Origin: Gnetum montanum
Taxonomy: Eukaryota; Streptophyta; Gnetopsida; Gnetales; Gnetaceae
DNA length: 64,000 nt
Assembly (NCBI GenBank): GCA_015680685.1
Contig: MNCI01009604.1
Location: 569,059-633,058 of the forward strand
Reading direction: 5' to 3'
Positions 57,211-64,000 of this stretch are shown one piece after another. A model generated the notes under the pieces. That model did no database searches. It was not told where the DNA came from and was given only the letters and a program-made list of their open reading frames with translations. The position numbers and the translations under genes were made by a program. The first letter of the stretch is position 1, and each line of letters opens with the position of its first letter.

Positions 57211-58429
57211 GGATTAAAATGATGAGGTTTAAATATTTGAATCACTGAAGAGATTTTCTTAGAATAATAGCACATCATTAGTGGTTTCATAATATAGGCA
57301 ACACTTTTAAAGTATATGAGTCCATAAAAAACCGCTACATAAAATCTAAGATTTTCCTATCTGGAAACAAACATTTATGATATTTTACTTGCAAGTCAAG
57401 TGGATAAAAAAAGTTATTAATATAAAGAAAATGTAAAATCATTGAAGTTCCTATCTTTTTTTGAACTACAACCAAAAGAATAAATTTTTGAAATCATGGT
57501 TAATAGATATTATTTCTAAAATCATGGTTATGAAGTTGATAATTTTATAATTCATTACAAATCATCATTTTATTATGTTAAAACCTTTATGAACTTAGGT
57601 CATTAATAACAATTTGAGTCCTTTGGGCATTAATAAAATTTGAAATGCTTTTCACTTTAATCAATTCTTACTCTACAAGGTACCAAGAAAAATTATTCAA
57701 GAAAAATTACATTTCCATACCTTTCAACCTTCTTAAATATGCTAAATATCTAACTCTTTGGTGGAGTAGCCTTAGGATTGACTAGTGTTTGATAAGGTTG
57801 TTAGTAGCTAGTAGTAAAATATTGAAAAGAAAATGTCATACACACATATATATAGATAACAGAATTTGATTGATACAACCTTTGAGCCTCACACAATTAT
57901 AATTTTCATGTATAAAGTTAAAATTATATTATATAATGTTAATTTTTTTATCTTCTCTTATTGATTGATTGTTAAGGTCAAAGAGTACTATAATCTCATT
58001 GTACTTTAAATCTTATTTTATTAATATACTCTCCTTTAACTTGTTTCAAAAAACAAACTCTTTGCACCTAGAAACATGTACTCATTGTGTATGATTCTCT
58101 ATTTTATGGAATGTTATTAAGAATTTTAAATAGCACTCATTTAACATTATTTAATGTTACTAAAAAAGTAGTATAAACAAAACAATAAAATTTTCTAAAG
58201 CTTTTCTAAAAGATGCAAAAGTACAAGGATTGTATCCCAAGGTACAAAGTAATCTAAAGCATATTTGACAAGTTGGTTCAACAATAAGTTCAACAAAAGT
58301 TATGTTCAAATGTAAAAGGCAAGAAAATGTTATTTGGAATGCATAAGAGTTAACTAGTAAATCTTACAAGTTTGCTATTTGTCACTTGTACTCCAATTTA
58401 ACTTTGCTATATGTCACCTGTACTCATGA
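57211..58429. other. AT-rich DNA between LINE fragments
   Basis: No coding frame is recognised. It includes a TATATATA run near 57847. It may hold further eroded LINE sequence. Confidence 0.35.
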
Positions 58430-58800
58430 GATGTCTTGAGCAAGCTTCATTTGAGTTCACATCATCTTAGGATAGAGAGTGAAAGATGGATGTAGCTTCC
58501 TAGAGAAGAATATAGATGTAGGTTATGTGGTTTAGAAGATGTTGAGGATAAACATCATGTTTTTCTTAGTTTCCCTCAGATTGAACATTTTAGACAACAA
58601 TATAATATTATTACAAAAGGTCTATATGATATTTTTCAATTACATCTAGTGCTAGTCAAGCACTTGGTTGAGTTGATATTTAACTATCATGATACAAATG
58701 TAGTGCTTGTTTAATAGATCATTTAGGTCTTTAGATGTAATAAAACCTTAGTTTGGGTTTTAGATAATAGTATTTCATGTGCAATGGAAACAATGTATTC
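58430..58800 (+). pseudogene. LINE ORF2 C-terminal fragment and 3' tail, plus strand
   Basis: The reading EEYRCRLCGLEDVEDKHHVF from about 58500 is the Cys/His knuckle typical of LINE ORF2 C-termini, with the last Cys replaced. A conserved tail block follows (AATAGATCATTTAGGTCTTT, ending TAATAAAACCTTA near 58752). The same tail occurs inverted at 59640-59700 and direct at 59870-59985. Confidence 0.65.
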
Positions 58801-59029
58801 TATGAAGCAAGCAAACCCACTAATGTAACCAAAATGGCTTTTAAAAAGGAAAAGTTATAATTCAAGTGGAAGTAAGCTATACAAGAATACAAGTTACATA
58901 ATGCTAAAATGGACAGTAGAGGTTTCTAACTATGATATTCTTTATTAAATTAATTTTGCTAAGTTGTTAGGTACTATTCTCTAAAGAAGAATAAGCAATT
59001 GGGCAGAAACAAGTAATGTTAAGGTAATT

Positions 59030-59530
59030 TGTCAAGTAGGTTTCAAACAGAACCATTCTATTGTTGATCATCTTGTCACCCTTAAACACGGTATTGATCT
59101 TACAAAGAAGCCTCACAAAAAACTATTCATTTGCTTTTTAGATTTTACAAAAGCTTATGATTCCATGAGTCAGAAAATGTTACGAATACAACTAAATAAA
59201 TTGGCCTCCATGTAAAACTTATACCAATGACTTAGAAGTTGTATAAATAAGTAATCATTGAACTCAAAGATGGTAAATTGAAAAATAGTTTTAAATTTTG
59301 GAGCAAAACTAAGGTGAAGCAAGGCTATCCTTTATCTCTAACTCTCTTTGGTATCTTCATTAATAAGTTGTAGGATTGAATTTATAATGGACAATATAAA
59401 CATGTTGTAAAAATAGATTCTCAAGCAATTAACCTACTTCTTTATGCATATGATGTTGTTTTAATATCTACTCGTAAGAAAGGTTTACAAGTCAATGTAT
59501 AAAAAACTAAAATGATGATATGAAACACAA
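59030..59530 (+). pseudogene. LINE reverse transcriptase fragment, plus strand
   Basis: The readings are QVGFKQNHSIVDHLVTLKHG, then FICFLDFTKAYDSM (the conserved FxDFxKAYD block), then a frameshifted KVKQGYPLS-like block, then LLLYAYDVVLIST. The catalytic YADD has become YAYD at 59443-59454. Stops and frameshifts are present. Its order relative to the C-terminal fragment at 58430 is reversed, so it is a separate insertion or a rearranged copy. Confidence 0.75.
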
Positions 59531-59639
59531 GAAATACACAGTATAATTTTAAATTTGGTGATCATAATGTACAAAGTGTGAACTCTTTTAAATACTTTAG
59601 GTGTTCATTATGTGAATAATTAAAAATCTGAAACTAAAA

Positions 59640-59923
59640 GTAAGGTTTTATTACATCCAAAGACCCAAACAATCTATTGGACATACATTACATTTATATT
59701 ATGAAAATTAAATATTGACTCAACAAAGTGCTGACTAATATTGGATGCAAGAAGAAAAAATCATATAGGCCTTTTGCTTCAATAGTATATCAAAATCTTT
59801 TGAACCACATAGACTACATGTGCAATCTTGTTTTGGAATTTTTATTAATATTTCACTATCTGTTTGAATCACTTTGTTGAATAGAAAATTAATTTTCATG
59901 TTACAAATGTAATTAATGTCCAT
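59640..59923 (-). pseudogene. LINE C-terminal fragment and tail, minus strand
   Basis: The open piece 59735-59923 contains CTCSLCG, like the Cys knuckle of the plus-strand fragment. It is followed on the minus strand by the conserved tail (AATAGATTGTTTGGGTCTTT, ending TAATAAAACCTTA near 59642). Confidence 0.55.
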
Positions 59924-59990
59924 TCAATAGATCCTTTGGGTCTTCAAATATAATAAAACCTCAGTTCAGTTTTAGTTTTAATTTTGAGGT
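59870..59990 (+). repeat. LINE 3' tail, plus strand
   Basis: TTCAATAGATCCTTTGGGTC followed by TTCAAATATAATAAAACCTCA matches the tails at 58700-58760 (+) and 59640-59700 (-). Confidence 0.65.
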
Positions 59991-61102
59991 TAAAAATTCA
60001 CATATAGTTAGTTTTAATATATCTTGTTGTTTTTCTTGTATAAAAAATAACTAATCTTATATTATGCTTGCTTAGTAAATTGTCATGATTATGCCTGTGT
60101 ATAATTTAAAAAACTTCAGGAATTGTAAAAAGGAAAAAAAAAAACATTTATGTTTGAATAGTATCATAGTAGCTCTTAATTCAAAGGTAAAATCTGTTGC
60201 TATTCCTGACCACTTACAGATATCATCAATATGTAGATGGCTCAGGATTCTAAATGTGCCTGAATATACCAGCTATGTCACACTTTCTTGTACACTGTTA
60301 AAGGATTTGACACCATCATGATGTGTTTTGCATGAGTTGCTGTGATGATATTTACGAAAATATTGAGGAAAGAAAGTTACGAAAGAAGTAGACATTTACA
60401 AAGTACCATGCATAGAACTTGTACAAAGAGCATTTTGAAAATTGGAAGCTGTAAATTTTTACTATCTCTAGGATATCACATAGGATTTGTGGGTCGGTTA
60501 CAAAGACTCAATATATTTATGAAGAAAGTTGAAAACATCATTGATGTAATGCCCTAACCAGACGGTCGATTTGAAAGAAAACTATCGGCAGACTATAATT
60601 AATATTTTTGTTTGCATAGTTTACAAACAGGCTTTTCTTTCCGTAAATTAATTCAATAAACCTTTCTCAATAAGGAGATGATGAGAGCATATTTTTGCTC
60701 TACCAATTTGATTCCTTAAATAAATAGTAATAGCTGAGAATAGATACTTTTAAGTATTAGATAACCAACCTCCTCTAATAAAATGCAGATACAAATACTT
60801 TTCTTGAAATGTTGAACCAAACTTTAGCCAAGACTTTTTCTTTTATTGCAAAAAACTGTAGGCTATGCTGGTTACCAAATTAAAAGTGTCTGCAATGGAA
60901 TATGTTACGAGGAATGACACAGACGTAGGCATACACAGCGTAGCATTTCTTGTTTCTTCAATTTCGTGAACTCCAAAAGGCCTAAAAAAGGGAAAAAACT
61001 ATGTGATACAGTTTACAAGAAAATAGAAAATAGCAAAATACTGCGCTAGCGAATTTCATATCGTTACGGTAGCTGCGTGATGCTATGGACCAAAAGGTGC
61101 CC
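59991..61102. other. Intergenic DNA, no supported gene
   Basis: Short open frames at 60085-60321 and 60342-60557 show no recognisable domain. I see no tandem structure. Confidence 0.4.
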
Positions 61103-61415
61103 AAAAGCAAATTGATTCTAGAAAGCTGCATTGCAGTTTCCCAGCCATAATTTTCCATCGCCTATGATTAATATGCTAAGTAAAATAATATCATAATCAT
61201 ATTGAAATCAATTTTAGAAATTTTGAATGCACGGGGCATGTCTACTAAAAACTGCAAAAAAGCAAACTGATTCTGGAAAGCTGCATTGCAGTTTCCGGGC
61301 CATCATTTTCCATTGCCTATGTAGTATGTTCCAGTTAAAATGATTAATGTGATTACTAAAACCATATCATAATCATATTAAAAACAAATCTAGGAATTTT
61401 GAATGCGGCAGGCGT
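61103..61415 (+). repeat. Diverged tandem duplication, about 150 bp x 2
   Basis: AAAAGCAAATTGATTCTAG, GAAAGCTGCATTGCAGTTTC and TATCATAATCATATTGAAA in copy 1 (61103-61240) recur as AGCAAACTGATTCTGG, the same GAAAGCTGCATTGCAGTTTC and TATCATAATCATATTAAAA in copy 2 (about 61256-61415). Both end near TTTTGAATGCRSGGSRYG. The copies differ by substitutions and a short insertion. Confidence 0.8.
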
Positions 61416-61787
61416 GAAAGAATATAGCTAATATGCGATGCGAAAGAAATTGCATGAACCAAAACTGTTGCTCAGCAGAATTTGACGTATTTTGAAGCGT
61501 AATTCCATGAACGTTGCTCAATACAAAAGTGGCAAATTACCATGATGTTGGCATGTTGTCAGCAAATGTCAAAGTCATTGAAGTTGCTTTTTCGGTACTA
61601 AACTTTTTAAGTGAAAAAGAAAATTTGTGCCGGACACCTGTTTAATTCTGTCTAAAAGGTCCATCATCTTTTCTGAGCCAAGCTGGCCGTTGTGAATTTA
61701 GGATATAGCTGGCTTCACATTCGAGCAATCTGTGTCAGATGGGACCCCGAAAAAGAGGAACAACAGTAGGTAGACTTTTCAAAGGAA

Positions 61788-62030
61788 TCAGATTTCCTGA
61801 AATGTGCATTTACGTTTTAAAGGAAAAGTTATTTCATAGTTTTTAAGAGAGGGTAAAATATGTAGAAGTTTTGGTACGAATAAAATTGTCTGTGAAAAGG
61901 TCACGTCTGGAGCCCCTTGCACATGGATGTCCCATGGAAGCCCTGGACGGTGCCGTATCACTGCCATTGAATAGATGGATGATTGCTGGGAGAAAACCTT
62001 GATAGATAATGTTGAGAATTGTGGCACCAA
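61788..62030 (-). other. Possible exon or gene fragment, unidentified
   Basis: An 80-codon open frame in locally GC-rich sequence (SSIYSMAVIRHRPGLPWDIH). No domain is recognised and there are no convincing splice partners. It may be a gene remnant. Confidence 0.2.
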
Positions 62031-62201
62031 TATAAGTGCAACTGTTTAGTAATTATTAAAACAATTCATGTGACGAACTTTAAAATGATGGTATCGTGAT
62101 CTTTGACCATGTTGTTTTGGACTAGTTTGGCAAAGATTTTTACCAAGTCATCACATGATTATAAAGAAACATCATTCGGAGCCATAGTGCTTATCCATAG
62201 C

Positions 62202-62279
62202 GTGATTATCTTTTACTAAAATAGTTCTTGAAAATTTGGGGTGATTATCTTTTGCTAACATAGTTCTTGAAAATTTGGG
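62202..62279 (+). repeat. 39-bp tandem duplication
   Basis: GTGATTATCTTTTACTAAAA at 62202 and GTGATTATCTTTTGCTAACA at 62241 are each followed by TAGTTCTTGAAAATTTGGG. Confidence 0.85.
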
Positions 62280-62721
62280 GTTTATGTCTTTGTTAATGTT
62301 TATGATTTCATTTCTTTGTAAATGAAAAATTAAACCAGATAAAAAATGATGGTATAATAATGTTTTAGGAAAGTTATTGAAAGTAAGATCAGAGAAGACA
62401 TAGGAAAAAAATAATTGAAGGTAATTTGAAGAAATTGAAAATAAGTGAAGATCTAATTCTTCATTGAGGCCAATGGTGAAAGAGCACTCATGTAGGTAAC
62501 CCCATTTTGTTTAGACAAAGCTATAATGATGGTAATAATAAGATAAATCAAAACTTGTTCAACCCTAAAATCCCTTTGGTCTTCATGTGTAAGGCTTGAG
62601 TTGCTCTAGGCTTTTAGATCATTCAAATATTCAAATATTAAATTTAAATTAAAAAGCCATTTAAGTTAGAAGAAATTATAGTAGTTAAAACAAAATAAAT
62701 GTAAATTTTGATGTTCTTTAA

Positions 62722-62803
62722 TAAATATATATAGAGAGATTTTACCCATGATAAATACATGTAAACATTGAGGCTCATTAATAAAAATATAGAGAGATTT
62801 CAC
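62722..62803 (+). repeat. Short duplicated block with ATATAGAGAGATTT
   Basis: TTAATAAATATATATAGAGAGATTTTACCC is followed about 65 bases later by TTAATAAAAATATAGAGAGATTTCACC. The copies are imperfect. Confidence 0.6.
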
Positions 62804-62932
62804 CGTAAATGATTTCCATTTGGCCTTACCTATTAGAATTCGACCAACATGTAACCACCGGTACCTTATATATCGTTACCTTTTCTTATCATTGAATAAA
62901 TGATACCTAAATTCAAATACAGTCATAAGAAA

Positions 62933-63008
62933 AAGCAAATGTTAGTGCATTGTTTACGATGATACCTAGTAAAGATGTTTAAAAAGCAAATGTTAGTGCA
63001 TTGTTTAG
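62933..63008 (+). repeat. Direct repeat of ~27 bp, about 49 bp apart
   Basis: AAAAGCAAATGTTAGTGCAT followed by TGTTTA occurs twice, at about 62933 and about 62982. Confidence 0.75.
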
Positions 63009-63190
63009 AAACACGTGCAACGGTAAATTTCGTCTAATTACAACATTAAGGAGTGCATTAATTAAACATAGCCATCCTTGCCTTTGTGATAATTAATAAT
63101 TGTGTGATAATTAATAATTGTAAAAGTAAACTAAACTGTAGTGCTCGTAGGCTATCAAGTATGAAACCTATCCCAAAGTAAACAGAGAAG

Positions 63191-63364
63191 ATGAAAACTC
63201 TTAGATTTGAAAAAGAAGGCGGTGAAGTCTACATTGACGGTAACCTGGCAAACCAAATTTGGAATGTATTGGTAGAGTCTATGCCCTTCTCAAGTTCTCA
63301 CTATGTAAAGAAATTAAAAATGTGCAACAATATTTTGGGAAGTACTGCTCAGCATCACCCTTGA
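63191..63364 (+). other. Short open frame with coding character, 57 codons
   Basis: ATG at 63191 to TGA at 63362. The composition is balanced and not AT-driven (FEKEGGEVYIDGNLANQIWN). No family is recognised. It could be one exon of a gene whose remainder lies beyond the window, or a fragment. Confidence 0.25.
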
Positions 63365-64000
63365 ATCCAAAATTAGTGCAATGACAATGACATCGAAAGG
63401 GCCTAAGATGGACTGCGTTTCAATAATCACAATATCTGCAGGCACAACATAAGTGTACCTCACTTGTTAGTTGGTTAGTTCGTAGGGTACGGCCATATCA
63501 GGTAAGTCACATGAAGTTATATGAGTGACATGACCAACACAATACACATAAGCATGACCATAACAAGCACACACAACCACAAGAGACACCATTTTCCTAT
63601 AAGACACATTCCTATTCTAGTGTATCTAGCCCTAAGCCCCACTCTTGAAGAGAAGGGCAGTGGCTCAAATTATCAAAGCTAAAGCTTCTCTACAAACCTA
63701 CGTATCCTTGTGACAAAGTACACAAAGGAATCAAGGCCAACGTAGTTCTTTAGTGATGGTTGTGATAGCATGGATTTGTGAGGAACTCCACGCTCCTCTG
63801 CTCCCATTTTGGAGGGAAACAACCTTTGATTCACCGACAAAACATGTTTCCCTACAAAACCAAATGATTGATTGTCAACCTTTTTGTTGTTGCTATATCC
63901 AAGTCAAGGGACTTTGGTTACATTTGCTAGTAATAGCAAGTGTGTATGTGTTTTCTTTTAAAGATACACTTAGTTACTTTGCCTACATGGTATGGTCTAA
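63365..64000. other. Intergenic DNA at the right edge
   Basis: No gene is recognised. The composition is moderately GC-rich, without clear repeats. Confidence 0.4.

Overview
The window is 64 kb of AT-rich, repeat-saturated nuclear DNA from a plant. It contains one recognisable host gene: a six-exon, minus-strand GOLDEN2-LIKE (GARP/MYB-type) transcription factor at about 52.6-54.6 kb. Most of the rest is decayed retrotransposon sequence nested into older retrotransposon sequence. Low gene density, deep nesting and heavy C-to-T decay fit a very large seed-plant genome, and a gymnosperm is the best guess. That lineage call is inference; nothing here proves it.

Layout. 0.5-1.2 kb: a GC-rich, gene-like island of unknown identity. 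1.57-2.40 kb: a minus-strand solo LTR (A). 4.5-8.6 kb: the 3' part of a plus-strand Gypsy-like element (H1), with a degenerate accessory coding region and a chimeric 3' LTR. 8.95-15.18 kb: a complete Copia-type element (D1) inserted in another decayed coding region, whose remains run on to 16.05 kb. 16-20 kb: non-coding DNA with several short tandem duplications. 19.93-20.84 kb: a probable solo LTR (E). 20.85-22.04 kb, resuming at 29.08 kb: a degenerate palindromic repeat array. A complete minus-strand Gypsy-type element (B, 22.04-29.08 kb, target duplication ATAGC) sits inside that array. 29.9-48.85 kb: a second H element (H2). It is split by a complete element C (34.37-40.84 kb, target duplication GTTTG) and again by a second Copia-type element D2 (41.09-47.78 kb, target duplication CTAGY). 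49.4-49.7 kb: possible exons. 50.2-50.6 kb: a minisatellite. 52.6-55.0 kb: the GLK gene and its 5' region. 56-60 kb: LINE fragments in both orientations. 61-63 kb: short tandem duplications.

How the parts relate. B, C and H look like members of one Tat/Athila-like Gypsy superfamily. B and C keep primer-binding sites resembling the 3' end of tRNA-Asp. B, C and H have a TGAT...CA type LTR, a CTTGGTAATCC motif and a GGGGTA polypurine end. D1 and D2 are Copia-type, with a tRNA-iMet-like primer site, a gag_2-type Gag and a CCHC knuckle. None of the LTR elements shows a recognisable reverse transcriptase or integrase. B retains gag plus protease, C and D retain gag, and H carries a coiled-coil ORF of unknown function. 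They therefore look like non-autonomous elements, or deletion derivatives, mobilised in trans. D2 also carries an accessory ORF just after a candidate intron.

Three single-N gaps (37601, 51491, 53430) are each flanked by the same 43-80 bp on both sides. They look like unmerged contig overlaps. The third duplicates the end of GLK exon 3, so the gene model must skip one copy. All calls come from reading the sequence by eye; no alignment or database search was run.
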